13,306 nucleotides of DNA from Verrucomicrobiales bacterium (GCA_947487925.1 CANLCA010000021.1:1-13306); one strand, 5' to 3'. Shown: positions 1 through 7,367, numbered from the stretch's first letter. A program made the numbers and translations. Notes: a model not told the origin generated them from the sequence alone.

Positions 1-10
1 CTCTCGCGTC

Positions 11-988
11 ATGGGATTCCCCAATAACCTGTATGCCGCCGCGTTTATCGCCGCGTTCCTTGTTTCGTGGCTCACGCTTCCAGCATGGAGATCGTGGGCG
101 CAACGAATCGGGCTCGTCGATGACCCCGGTTTGAGGAAAATCCACGCCACACCTATCCCTTTAGCCGGTGGCTTCGCTGTTTTTTGCGGACTCTTCATCC
201 CGGTCCTCGCGGGCCTCGCAGCGGTCTGGATGCGTTGGATCCCGACCGAGTCTCTTTTTCCTCTCGCGCAGGGTCTGCAAAGGCGATCGATGCAGCTGAC
301 GGCAATCCTTTGCGGTGCTTTGGGGATGCTCGTCTTGGGTTGGATCGATGATAAACACGAACTTTCTCCGCGCTGGAAGTTCGCCGGCCAATGCCTCATC
401 GCCACACTCGTCGCCTCCTCAGGTCTGCGTATCACCCTCTTCGTTCCGAGTGTGCTCTTCAGCTACGCGATCACGGTGCTGTGGATTCTGACGCTGACCA
501 ACGCCTTCAATTTCATGGATAACATGAACGGGCTCTGCGGAGGTCTTGCCGCGATTTCGGCCATCTCTTTCGCCGCCGCCGCCGCTTCAAGGGGCCAGTA
601 TCTCGTCACGGTTATCGCGCTTCTAGCCGGTGGCTCGTTTGCGGGGTTCTTGCCCCACAATTTTCCGCGAGCCACATCGTTCCTAGGAGATGCCGGGAGT
701 CATCTCTCGGGATTCATGATGTCAATCCTGGCCATCCTGCCTCATTTCTACAGCCCAAAGAACCCCGATACATGGGCCGTCCTCAAACCTTTGTTCTTCC
801 TCGCGGTGCCCTTGCTCGATTTGGTTTCGGTGGTCGTCATCCGCTGGCGCTCAGGAAAGCCCGTTTACATGGGTGATAACAATCACTTCAGTCACCGCTT
901 GACCCGCCTCGGTCTTTCCAAAACAACCGCGGTACTCACGCTCTGGCTTGCCGGAGCGGCCATTGCGGCGATCGGCTTCGCCTTGTGA
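11..988 (+). CDS. WecA/MraY-superfamily polyprenyl-phosphate sugar-1-phosphate transferase
   Basis: The 325-residue protein is rich in membrane segments and belongs to glycosyltransferase family 4 (MraY/WecA/TagO). Members transfer a sugar-1-phosphate from a UDP-sugar to undecaprenyl phosphate at the inner membrane, starting a lipid-linked glycan. Visible family motifs are GLVDDPGLRKIH with IPLAGG (residues 34-54), the Asp pair in GWIDDKHELSP (D113-D114), NAFNFMDNMNGL (164-175), SFLGDAGS (223-230) and the C-terminal GDNNHFSHRL (288-297), which replaces the usual HHR-type loop. The length is normal for WecA-like enzymes, and the first transmembrane helix begins right after the N-terminus, so the ATG at 11 is plausible, although only ten upstream bases are visible. 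The position of the second Asp in the usual DGxDG motif is Asn (N173). The rhomboid gene follows 51 bases later on the same strand. The family is certain. The sugar and final polymer (O-antigen, exopolysaccharide or other) cannot be read from the sequence. Confidence 0.9.
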   Translation: MGFPNNLYAAAFIAAFLVSWLTLPAWRSWAQRIGLVDDPGLRKIHATPIPLAGGFAVFCGLFIPVLAGLAAVWMRWIPTESLFPLAQGLQRRSMQLTAILCGALGMLVLGWIDDKHELSPRWKFAGQCLIATLVASSGLRITLFVPSVLFSYAITVLWILTLTNAFNFMDNMNGLCGGLAAISAISFAAAAASRGQYLVTVIALLAGGSFAGFLPHNFPRATSFLGDAGSHLSGFMMSILAILPHFYSPKNPDTWAVLKPLFFLAVPLLDLVSVVVIRWRSGKPVYMGDNNHFSHRLTRLGLSKTTAVLTLWLAGAAIAAIGFAL

Positions 989-1039
989 TCCTTCTACCGG
1001 TTTGCCAGCTCCGGCTTGCCAGCTTGATGCCGACCAGCG

Positions 1040-1939
1040 ATGGTAGCATCAATGCGGGAATCCCAGACAGCCCAGGCCGAAATCTCGGTGCGATCCAAGC
1101 GCCAAGCCATGGACTGGAGCCTCGTCCTCGCAAGCCAGGATATCGATGTGGAAATCGCGCGTGATCTTGAGAACAATGCGTTTGTCTTGGTCGTCGACGA
1201 GAAGGATCAGGAGCGGGCTCGCCACGCCATCGAGCAGTATCGAAAGGAAAACCAACGCAATCATTCGCTCCTCGAGTTTTCAAAGGAGCGCTTCGATTTC
1301 CATCCGGAAGGTCTCTGGTGGTGCCTGGTCATGGTCGTGTTTTTTGTCCTCCAGATGGATTTGAGAGTCCTTGAAACCTCCGGAATCATGGATAGCACCC
1401 GCGTCTCGCAAGGCGAATGGTGGCGGCTTGTCACCGCCACATGCCTTCACCAGGACCTCGGCCATCTCGCGTCAAACCTGACCTTCGGTTTCCTGTTTTT
1501 GGGCCTTGCGATCCCTCGCTATGGAGGAGGTGTCTGCGCACTTGTAGCCATCCTCTCAGGAGCGTTTGGCAATTATTTTGGACTCTGCCTCAGAACAGAA
1601 GATTTCAAGGGCCTCGGCGCCTCGGGTTCCGTGATGGGCCTGCTGGGCTTGCTCGCCATGCAAACCTGGCCAGGCTGGGTTCGCCTCGGTGAATGGCGAA
1701 GAGCGACTCTTTCTTCGCTGGGCGGAGGCGCCGCTTTGCTCATGCTCATCGGCACGGACCCGCGCAGCGATGTCCTGGCACATATCGGAGGATTCGTCGC
1801 GGGTTGCGCCCTCGGCTCTCTCATCGCCTGGGCGCCTTCCAAAGCGCTCCGGCGGAATCAGTGGGACTCGGGCCTGCTGGCGCTCGCCGCCCTGGCCACC
1901 GCGGCCTGCTGGATCAAAGCGCTCCCTCTCATTCCATGA
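1040..1939 (+). CDS. Rhomboid-family intramembrane serine protease
   Basis: The 299-residue protein has a soluble N-terminal part of about 90 residues and a rhomboid membrane core. Rhomboids cleave transmembrane segments of other proteins inside the bilayer. The catalytic Ser lies in GLGASGSVMGLLGL (S195), the catalytic His in DVLAHIGGFVAG (H248), and the oxyanion-site pattern in LGHLASNLTFG (H142, N146). The N-terminal region carries WSLVLASQDIDVEIA and a charged stretch ending in IEQYRKENQ (residues 26-72), resembling a small cytosolic domain found on other bacterial rhomboids. The start is uncertain: ATG 1040 gives the longest form, while ATG 1109 begins exactly at the conserved MDWSLVL block, and neither has a visible ribosome binding site. 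The stop overlaps the start of the next gene (ATGA), which implies translational coupling with a second protease. The substrate is unknown. Confidence 0.92.
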   Translation: MVASMRESQTAQAEISVRSKRQAMDWSLVLASQDIDVEIARDLENNAFVLVVDEKDQERARHAIEQYRKENQRNHSLLEFSKERFDFHPEGLWWCLVMVVFFVLQMDLRVLETSGIMDSTRVSQGEWWRLVTATCLHQDLGHLASNLTFGFLFLGLAIPRYGGGVCALVAILSGAFGNYFGLCLRTEDFKGLGASGSVMGLLGLLAMQTWPGWVRLGEWRRATLSSLGGGAALLMLIGTDPRSDVLAHIGGFVAGCALGSLIAWAPSKALRRNQWDSGLLALAALATAACWIKALPLIP

Positions 1940-3096
1940 AAACAACCCTAGGTGTCGCATCGATGCTCGCAGCCGGCATTTTCTCCCTCAACTCGGCGGA
2001 ACCCTCCGTCTCGAACTGGGTGTCTGTTCTGAAGACATTCGAATCTTTCACCCAGTTCGATGTCGAAACCGGTCCCTCGGGTCAGGACTTGACCCTGACT
2101 TCGCCTCTCATCAACCTCGGCTTCCCTTGGAGCGAAGCCATCCTATCCTGGAATACTTCAGCCCCTGATTCCGCCCAATTCGAATTTGAAGCCGCTCCTC
2201 AATTTGAGGGTGTCGCACCACGCTTTTATCCAATGGGTTCATGGGGCCTTGCCAAGGAGCCCTACCGAAGAAAAAGTCTCAAGCAGGAATTTGATCCGCA
2301 GGTTTCGATCGACACGGATACCTTGGTCCTGAAACAACCCGTCACAAGCTTGCGGGTTCGCATCAAAATCCTCGGTGCGCAGACTCCAACGCCAAACTGG
2401 ATCAAATTCCTAGCCGTATCCTGCTCCGGCCCAAAAACACAGGCCTCCATTCCCTCTCCGAATCCAGCGACTCCACCTCCGAAAACCCTCGAATCACACC
2501 CTCGGGAGCCCCTCGGGACGAGCCCTGCAAGAGAGCCCATCCAACTGCTCGTCCCTGCTCTTTCTCAGCTCGACTATCCGGATGGCAAGGCCTGGTGCAG
2601 CCCCACCAGCCTGACCATGACTCTGAATTATTGGGGCAAAAAATTGCACCGCGAAGACCTGTTGGTCAATGTTCCACGAACCGCCGCCGCCGTCTTTGAT
2701 CCAGACTGGGGTGGCACTGGAAACTGGTCGTTTAATGCCGCGTTTGCAGGGACTTTCCCGGGAATGCGCGCCTACGTCACTCGCTTTGAGATGCTCGCCC
2801 AGATCGAAACCTGTGTGCGCCTCGGCGTTCCCGTGATCGCCTCCGTTTCTTACAACCGCCTTAAGGGCCTGGACAAAGGAGGGTCAGGCCATCTGGTTGT
2901 TTGCATCGGGTTTGAACAGAACGGCGACCCAATTCTGAACGATCCAGGCACTTCCGTGGAGATCAAACGATCAATCCCGAAAGCACGGTTCAAGGCGGCC
3001 TGGGCGGAATCCAAAAACACGGTCTATATCATCTGCCCGGAAGAACAACACAAGAGCCTGCTTCAGAGCTTGCACGACACACACGCCGGCGATTAA
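1936..3096 (+). CDS. Exported C39-like (papain-fold) cysteine peptidase
   Basis: The open frame extends upstream inside the rhomboid gene, but the ATG at 1936 is the best start: it overlaps the rhomboid stop and begins a signal peptide (MKTTLGVASMLAAGIFSLNS-A). The mature protein of the 386-residue product has three parts: an N-terminal, probably beta-rich module (about 25-165), a Pro/Ser-rich linker (about 165-200), and a C-terminal peptidase C39-like domain. The catalytic set is Gln211 (LSQLDY), Cys221 (KAWCSPTS), His319 (GSGHLVV) and Asp336 (LNDPG). C39-like domains outside ABC transporters are usually extracytoplasmic cysteine peptidases of unknown substrate. No ABC-transporter domain is fused, so a bacteriocin leader-processing role is not indicated. 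The coupling with the rhomboid gene suggests the two act on the same envelope process, which is an inference. Rex starts 12 bases after the stop. Confidence 0.85.
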   Translation: MKTTLGVASMLAAGIFSLNSAEPSVSNWVSVLKTFESFTQFDVETGPSGQDLTLTSPLINLGFPWSEAILSWNTSAPDSAQFEFEAAPQFEGVAPRFYPMGSWGLAKEPYRRKSLKQEFDPQVSIDTDTLVLKQPVTSLRVRIKILGAQTPTPNWIKFLAVSCSGPKTQASIPSPNPATPPPKTLESHPREPLGTSPAREPIQLLVPALSQLDYPDGKAWCSPTSLTMTLNYWGKKLHREDLLVNVPRTAAAVFDPDWGGTGNWSFNAAFAGTFPGMRAYVTRFEMLAQIETCVRLGVPVIASVSYNRLKGLDKGGSGHLVVCIGFEQNGDPILNDPGTSVEIKRSIPKARFKAAWAESKNTVYIICPEEQHKSLLQSLHDTHAGD

Positions 3097-3108
3097 ACTG
3101 AAGTTCTA

Positions 3109-3741
3109 TTGAAGAAAACGGATCGCCCAGAAATACCTAGGAAAGCGGTCTATCGCCTTTCGGTTTACCTGCGGTGCCTCCAGCGCCTCAAGGGAAACAG
3201 CATCCGAACGGTCTCCAGCGAGGCTCTGGCTCGCGCCGCAGGGGTCAAATCCACTCAACTGCGCAAGGATCTGACTTATTTCGGCCAGTTCGGCACCCGC
3301 GGGCTCGGCTACGAGGTCGAGCAGCTCTCTTCCATGATTGGCGATGTCCTCGGGACAAACAGTCTTCAACCTGTGATCCTAGTGGGCGTCGGGAACCTCG
3401 GATCAGCCCTCCTCTCCTATCAAGGTTTCGAGCCCGAAGGGTTTGAGATCGTCGCGGCGTTCGATGACGACATCAAACGCAAACGGTTCTCCAAATCGCG
3501 GCAGCCTCTCTACGGCATGGAAGCGATGGCCGGTTTCATCAAGGAGCGGTGCGTCAAAATGGCCATTCTCACGGTCCCCGTCAACGTCGCCCAAGAAGTC
3601 ACCAACCAACTGGTGGCCAGTGGCATCAGCGGGATCCTGAACTTCGCCCCCATCGTCCTCATCGTTCCCGAGGAAGTGATGGTCAACAATGTCAACCTCG
3701 CAATCGAGCTCGAGAATCTAAGCTTTTTCATCCAAACTTGA
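3109..3741 (+). CDS. rex: Redox-sensing transcriptional repressor Rex
   Basis: Rex is a dimeric DNA-binding repressor that senses the NADH/NAD+ ratio: it binds operators when NAD+ is high and releases them when NADH rises, controlling fermentation and respiration genes. The 210-residue product has the typical length. An N-terminal winged helix (about residues 11-70) carries the strongly conserved STQLRKDLTYFGQFGTRGLGY recognition segment. It is followed by a Rossmann domain with the dinucleotide loop GVGNLG (93-98), the AAFDDD acidic strand end (116-121), and the C-terminal swapped helix ending NLSFF. The start is TTG at 3109; no ATG or GTG lies suitably nearby, and the first residues KKTDRPEIPRKAVYRL align with the usual Rex N-terminus. 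The 12-base gap to the peptidase gene and the 4-base overlap with the next gene place it inside an operon. I did not find a clear Rex operator in the window. Confidence 0.96.
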   Translation: MKKTDRPEIPRKAVYRLSVYLRCLQRLKGNSIRTVSSEALARAAGVKSTQLRKDLTYFGQFGTRGLGYEVEQLSSMIGDVLGTNSLQPVILVGVGNLGSALLSYQGFEPEGFEIVAAFDDDIKRKRFSKSRQPLYGMEAMAGFIKERCVKMAILTVPVNVAQEVTNQLVASGISGILNFAPIVLIVPEEVMVNNVNLAIELENLSFFIQT

Positions 3742-4862
3742 CCTCCCTCCCCCCCGCACTCCAACAGGTCGACCCCACTCACGTGCTTTGCGCAGGCCGA
3801 TCCTTTTTGTATTTCAGCGGATGCGATTACTTCAGGTTGGCCTCGAACAAAACAGTCATCCGGGCCGTTCAAAGAGCAACCAGACAGTTCGGGTTCAACG
3901 TCGGTGCGTCGCGAGTGACCACCGGAAATCATGCCCTTTACGAACAACTCGAATCCAGGCTTGCTTCCTTTTTTGGGTTCCCCGCCGCAACCCTCGTGTC
4001 CAGTGGCTACGCGGCGAATCTCGTTGCCGTTCAGGCCCTCTCGGGCTTATGCGCGCGCTTTCTCATCGACGCCCAAGCCCACTCTTCCCTCCGTCTCGCC
4101 TCAGATCTGCTGAAGGTGCCTGGCGCCTCGTTCGTCCATCGCGACCCCGTCGATTTTCAACGCCGCATGGAGGATAGGAAGGCCCCTGGAGGAACCCTCG
4201 CCTTGACCGACGGCCTGTTTTCATTCTCCGGAGCAGTGGCTGATTTGAGCCGTTATGCCCCCTGCCTGCGCGAAGGCGATTTTCTCCTGGTAGACGATGC
4301 GCACGGATCCGGAGTTCTCGGCCCAAGAGGAAGGGGGGCGCTTGACCCAAGACCAAAGCTTTCAGCGGAGCAACTCATCCTGACAACGACCCTCAGCAAG
4401 GCACTCGGCGCTTACGGCGGCGTTGTGCTCTCTAGCCGCGCGCTCCAAAAACGCATTCACGCACAGAGTCATTTCTTCGCTGGAAACACCCCTCCCCCGT
4501 TGCCTGTCGCCGCGGGAGCCCTGGCCGCACTGGATCTGCTGGAATCTCGAGGCGAACCCTTACGCCATCGAATCCAGCGCAATATGACTCGAATTCGCAC
4601 GGCCCTTCAAAACGAAGGGTTGAACGTACCCAACCACCCAGGGCCCGTCATCGGATTGGTTCCGAAATCGGCGCTCGCTTCGGCACGTTTCAAAAAATCA
4701 CTGCTCGCCTCCGCCATCTATCCTCCATTGGTCGTCTACCCAGGAACGCCTTCCGGTGGTTACTTTAGATTCGCTTTTTCCTCCGCCCACACCTCAAAAC
4801 AATTGGACGCCGTCGCGAAGGTGATCCTTCGTCACAAAGTCGATCTGGATCCCATCCCGTGA
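3738..4862 (+). CDS. PLP-dependent alpha-oxoamine synthase (BioF/Kbl-like)
   Basis: This fold-type I PLP enzyme belongs to the alpha-oxoamine synthase family, which condenses an amino acid with an acyl-CoA (8-amino-7-oxononanoate synthase BioF, 2-amino-3-ketobutyrate CoA ligase Kbl, and relatives). I place the start at TTG 3738, which overlaps the rex stop as TTGA and gives 374 residues; a longer frame reading back into rex is an artefact. Motifs are GASRVTTGNHALYEQLE (56-72), the PLP-stacking His in DAQAHSS (H115), TDGLFSFSG (158-165), the cofactor Asp/His in LVDDAHGSGVLGPRGRGA (D186-H189) and the Schiff-base lysine in TTLSKALGAYGG (K221). The acidic residue common in the S-M-D-G motif of BioF and Kbl is Ser here (S164). 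No other biotin genes and no threonine dehydrogenase are adjacent, so BioF and Kbl cannot be separated; I lean slightly to BioF. The gene converges with the M29 gene 19 bases away. Confidence 0.85.
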   Translation: MTSLPPALQQVDPTHVLCAGRSFLYFSGCDYFRLASNKTVIRAVQRATRQFGFNVGASRVTTGNHALYEQLESRLASFFGFPAATLVSSGYAANLVAVQALSGLCARFLIDAQAHSSLRLASDLLKVPGASFVHRDPVDFQRRMEDRKAPGGTLALTDGLFSFSGAVADLSRYAPCLREGDFLLVDDAHGSGVLGPRGRGALDPRPKLSAEQLILTTTLSKALGAYGGVVLSSRALQKRIHAQSHFFAGNTPPPLPVAAGALAALDLLESRGEPLRHRIQRNMTRIRTALQNEGLNVPNHPGPVIGLVPKSALASARFKKSLLASAIYPPLVVYPGTPSGGYFRFAFSSAHTSKQLDAVAKVILRHKVDLDPIP

Positions 4863-4881
4863 GCCCGGACCTTCAACTTGA

Positions 4882-6000
4882 TCAAGCCTTGCTCTTCAGT
4901 CTGGCAGGGTTCAACCCCTGCAAATCCTTCGGCAGGAACAAACCGTCCTTGCGGATCAGTTGGCCGTCGAACCAAACTTCCCCACCACCCCACTCGGGTC
5001 GCTGGATCAAAACCATGTCCCAGTGGACCGCCGAACGATTCCCGTTGTCGCATTCCTCATACGCCTGACCCGGGGTGAAATGCAGAGAACCCGCAATCTT
5101 TTCGTCAAACAGAATGTCACACATCGGGTTCATGATGTAAGGGTTGAACCCAAGCGAAAATTCCCCGATGTACCGAGCCCCGGGGTCCGTATCCAAAATC
5201 TCGTTCAACCTCTGAGCCTGGCTTCCCGATGCCGAGATCACCTTCCCATCCGAAAACTCAAGCCGCACGTTCTCAAATCGTGTTCCTGAATACACCGTCG
5301 GCGTGTTGAACTGGATCACACCATTCACAGAGTTCTTGACCGGGCACGAAAACACTTCCCCATCCGGTATATTCCGATCTCCCTTGCACATCTTCGCTCC
5401 GATGCCCCGGATGCTGAAAGTGAGGTCGGTTCCCGGCCCCTTCAGGACCACTCGATCTGCGGAGGCCATCCGCCGCTCTAAAGGCGCCATCGCTCTGGCC
5501 ATCTTCGCGTAATCCATGGTGCAGACGTCAAAATAGAAATCTTCAAAAGCCTCGGTACTCATCCCAGCCGCCTGCGCCATGCTCGGAGTCGGCCATCGCA
5601 GAACGCACCAGCGCGTCTTGTTCACGCGATAGTTGAGAACCGGCCTCAAGGTTTTCGAATACATCGACATCAAATCACTGGAAACATCCGAGGTCTCGCT
5701 GGTGTTGAAGCTGCCGCGCATGGCGATGTAAACATCCACTTTCTTCATCCGATGCATCTCCACGTCCCTGACCAGCGATGCCTGATGCGGATCGGTGCCC
5801 CGCAGCAATTCCCTCGCGACCCTTGAATGCCGCACCTCTATCAGCGGGGTCCCCTCGGCCCGTCGCACTGCCCGAAGCATCTCGATCGAAAAATCATCCG
5901 GGATGTCGATCATCTCCAAAAGCACGACGTCTCCCCCCCGGACCTTCGTGGAGTAACACACCAGAAGGTCAGCAAGCTTCTTGTATCGCGAATCAGTCAT
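4882..6000 (-). CDS. M29-family metallo-aminopeptidase
   Basis: The product resembles thermophilic-type aminopeptidases of family M29 (AmpS, AmpT, PepS), cytoplasmic enzymes with two metal ions that remove N-terminal residues from peptides. The 372-residue length fits. Expected ligands and catalytic residues are present in order: Glu215 (PDGEVFSCP), Glu280 (YIGEFSLGFNP), Glu300 (LFDEKIAGS), His307 (GSLHFTPGQAY), Tyr314, and the HxD pair His326/Asp328 (AVHWDMVL). The frame could extend upstream to 6117, but the ATG at 6000 starts the conserved MTDSRYKKLADLLV segment, and the extra residues look unrelated. No Shine-Dalgarno is visible before it. It is transcribed against the oxoamine synthase and away from the esterase gene. 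The conserved metal site argues for an active enzyme; substrate preference is unknown. Confidence 0.9.
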   Translation of the reverse strand: MTDSRYKKLADLLVCYSTKVRGGDVVLLEMIDIPDDFSIEMLRAVRRAEGTPLIEVRHSRVARELLRGTDPHQASLVRDVEMHRMKKVDVYIAMRGSFNTSETSDVSSDLMSMYSKTLRPVLNYRVNKTRWCVLRWPTPSMAQAAGMSTEAFEDFYFDVCTMDYAKMARAMAPLERRMASADRVVLKGPGTDLTFSIRGIGAKMCKGDRNIPDGEVFSCPVKNSVNGVIQFNTPTVYSGTRFENVRLEFSDGKVISASGSQAQRLNEILDTDPGARYIGEFSLGFNPYIMNPMCDILFDEKIAGSLHFTPGQAYEECDNGNRSAVHWDMVLIQRPEWGGGEVWFDGQLIRKDGLFLPKDLQGLNPARLKSKA

Positions 6001-6104
6001 GAGGACGCCAGTTAAGCAGACCCGGCACGGCACGTCGAGAAGGCTTCTTCTGGATCTCAAAAAAATCGCTTCATTTTTAATATCAATTGCTGCCTCATCG
6101 TGGA
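6001..6104. promoter_or_regulatory. Divergent intergenic region between M29 peptidase and esterase genes
   Basis: These 104 bases must carry the promoters for both outward-facing genes. The esterase-proximal half is A/T-rich (about 6059-6088) and contains TAATAT at 6078-6083, a possible -10 for the rightward gene. On the opposite strand TTGATA (6081-6086) could serve as a -35 for the peptidase, but I see no good matching -10. No clear operator palindrome stands out. The location is secure by gene orientation; the individual boxes are weak. Confidence 0.35.
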
Positions 6105-7022
6105 ATGCAATCCTCACTCCACCGCCTCCTCGCGCTACTTTCCTTCGCCTGCTTCATGCTCCTCAATGCCTTCGGCGCAGAAGTCCTGAAACCCATAGAC
6201 CTTTGGCCCCTGGGTGCCCCAGGTGAAAAGGGCGGCATCGGCGAGGAACGGGACATGACAAAACCTACCGAAAACCTCATCGCCGGCAAACCCGTGATCC
6301 GGCTCGGAAACGTCACCAATCCGACAATCACAGTTTACAAACCAGCGCCCCGTAAAGATACCGGCGCCGCGGTCGTCGTCTTCCCGGGAGGCGGATACCA
6401 CATCCTCGCGCTCGATCTGGAGGGAACCGAAGTTTGCGCGTGGCTCAATTCCATAGGCGTCACGGGCATCTTGCTAAAGTATCGCGTGCCTAAACGGGAG
6501 GGCCTGCAAAAGCACGTCCCCGCACTCCAGGATGCTCAGCGTACCATGGGACTTGTCAGGCAACACGCCAAGCAGTGGCGCATCGATCCGCGGCGCGTCG
6601 GAGTTCTCGGTTTCTCCGCGGGAGGCCACCTTTCCGCGGCTCTCAGCAGCAACGTCGAACAGAGAACCTATCCGAAGGTCGACGAGGCCGACACACTCAG
6701 TTGTCGACCCGACTTCGCCGTCCTCATCTATCCGGGGGGACTGACCGTGAAAAGTGAGAGTGACAAGATCGCGCCGGAATTACACATCACCTCAAATACT
6801 CCTCCTAGTTTCCTCGCCATGGCAGCAGACGATCCCGTGCGAATCGAGAACGCTCTCTTTTACACGCTCGCGCTCAAAGACGCGAAGGTGCGAGTGGACC
6901 TTCACATCTTCGCGACCGGCGGCCACGGCTATGGTCTTCGCCCCAGTAACGAACTGGTCACCACCTGGCCCAAACGCGCCGAAGAGTGGATGAGGAATCG
7001 TGGGTGGCTGGAGAAAAAGTGA
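6105..7022 (+). CDS. Secreted alpha/beta-hydrolase (BD-FAE/acetyl-xylan-esterase-like)
   Basis: The predicted 305-residue enzyme has an N-terminal signal peptide (MQSSLHRLLALLSFACFMLL then NAFGA, cleavage near residue 25), so it probably acts in the periplasm or outside the cell. The alpha/beta-hydrolase features are clear: the oxyanion region VVVFPGGGYHIL (about 90-101), the nucleophile elbow GFSAGGH (Ser171), an acid in MAADDPV (Asp242 or Asp243) and the histidine in TGGHGYGLRP (His274). This arrangement, including the 'WP.GAPG' N-terminal block, is typical of bifunctional carbohydrate esterase/acetyl-xylan esterase-like proteins, so removal of acetyl or similar groups from plant or algal polysaccharide is a reasonable guess. 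I chose ATG 6105; an in-frame TTG at 6087 would only add six residues ahead of the signal peptide. The gene stands alone, with a terminator-like hairpin about 120 bases downstream. Confidence 0.88.
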   Translation: MQSSLHRLLALLSFACFMLLNAFGAEVLKPIDLWPLGAPGEKGGIGEERDMTKPTENLIAGKPVIRLGNVTNPTITVYKPAPRKDTGAAVVVFPGGGYHILALDLEGTEVCAWLNSIGVTGILLKYRVPKREGLQKHVPALQDAQRTMGLVRQHAKQWRIDPRRVGVLGFSAGGHLSAALSSNVEQRTYPKVDEADTLSCRPDFAVLIYPGGLTVKSESDKIAPELHITSNTPPSFLAMAADDPVRIENALFYTLALKDAKVRVDLHIFATGGHGYGLRPSNELVTTWPKRAEEWMRNRGWLEKK

Positions 7023-7367
7023 CGATCCCAACCCATTCTTCGCGTGCCGCCCAGGCCACATCGAAGACAATGGCCGCAGGGTGACGCCCACTCCAAATTG
7101 GTTTGTTCCGTCATTATTCAATCAACAACGAAGATTATTTCGCCGCTGCAAAGCGGCGGCTTTTAGATTTCGCAGGCGTTCTCGGAGGGGAACCAGGATG
7201 GGTCCCTGCAAGGGCGAGTCACCGAATTGGTGTCTCAGTCATTTGGAGAAGCGCTCCCCCCCGGCAGAACGAAGGAAAAAACCGCTTTCAAAAACGCGGC
7301 GCACCTCTATCTTGGAGGAGCGTTGTCCGTCAGAGGAGTTGGGAAAGTCACCTGTATCAACCATTGT
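7023..7367. other. 345-base gap between esterase and recQ
   Basis: The first part is ordinary spacer ending in a terminator-like hairpin (7141-7164). The remainder (7165-7367) is GC-rich and all three forward frames stay open over much of it, but none of the translations resembles a protein family I recognise and none has a ribosome binding site. A second imperfect hairpin is possible, pairing GGGAACC (7188-7194) with GGGTCCC (7200-7206) with one mismatch. It may be the recQ promoter/leader region or an eroded repeat; I cannot decide from the sequence. Confidence 0.4.
7141..7164 (+). terminator. Rho-independent terminator candidate after the esterase gene
   Basis: A perfect 7-bp GC-rich stem (CGCCGCT, 7141-7147, with AGCGGCG, 7152-7158) closes a GCAA tetraloop of the very stable GNRA type. 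It is followed after two bases by TTTT. The U-tract is short, but the stem is strong and the site lies 119 bases downstream of the esterase stop, before recQ. The opposite strand has an A-rich stretch before the stem and could weakly fold the same way. Confidence 0.55.

Noticed and set aside
1002..1024. Tandem 9-base direct repeat TTGCCAGCT (1002-1010 and 1016-1024) before the rhomboid gene
   Set aside because: Only two short copies in a 51-base gap; it could be chance, and no regulator site is suggested by it.
1693..1935. Upstream extension of the C39 peptidase frame into the rhomboid gene
   Set aside because: The added residues are Arg/His-rich frame-shadow sequence, and the ATG at 1936 starts a clear signal peptide with a classic ATGA overlap.
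3549..3737. Upstream extension of the oxoamine synthase frame into rex
   Set aside because: The translation there is low-complexity shadow of rex (many His, Arg, Gln and Pro), whereas TTG 3738 gives a family-sized protein.
4877..4886. Palindrome CTTGATCAAG at the convergent gene junction, as a bidirectional terminator or operator
   Set aside because: It has no loop and no GC-rich stem, and overlaps the peptidase stop codon; too short to distinguish from chance.
4904..4921. T-arm-like hairpin (GCAGGG / TTCAAC / CCCTGC) suggesting a tRNA or a terminator
   Set aside because: It lies within the 3' end of the M29 peptidase coding sequence, no acceptor, D or anticodon arm can be built around it, and no T-run follows on either strand.
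6001..6117. N-terminal extension of the M29 peptidase beyond 6000
   Set aside because: It would overlap the esterase signal peptide region and adds 39 residues unlike the family; the conserved segment starts at 6000.
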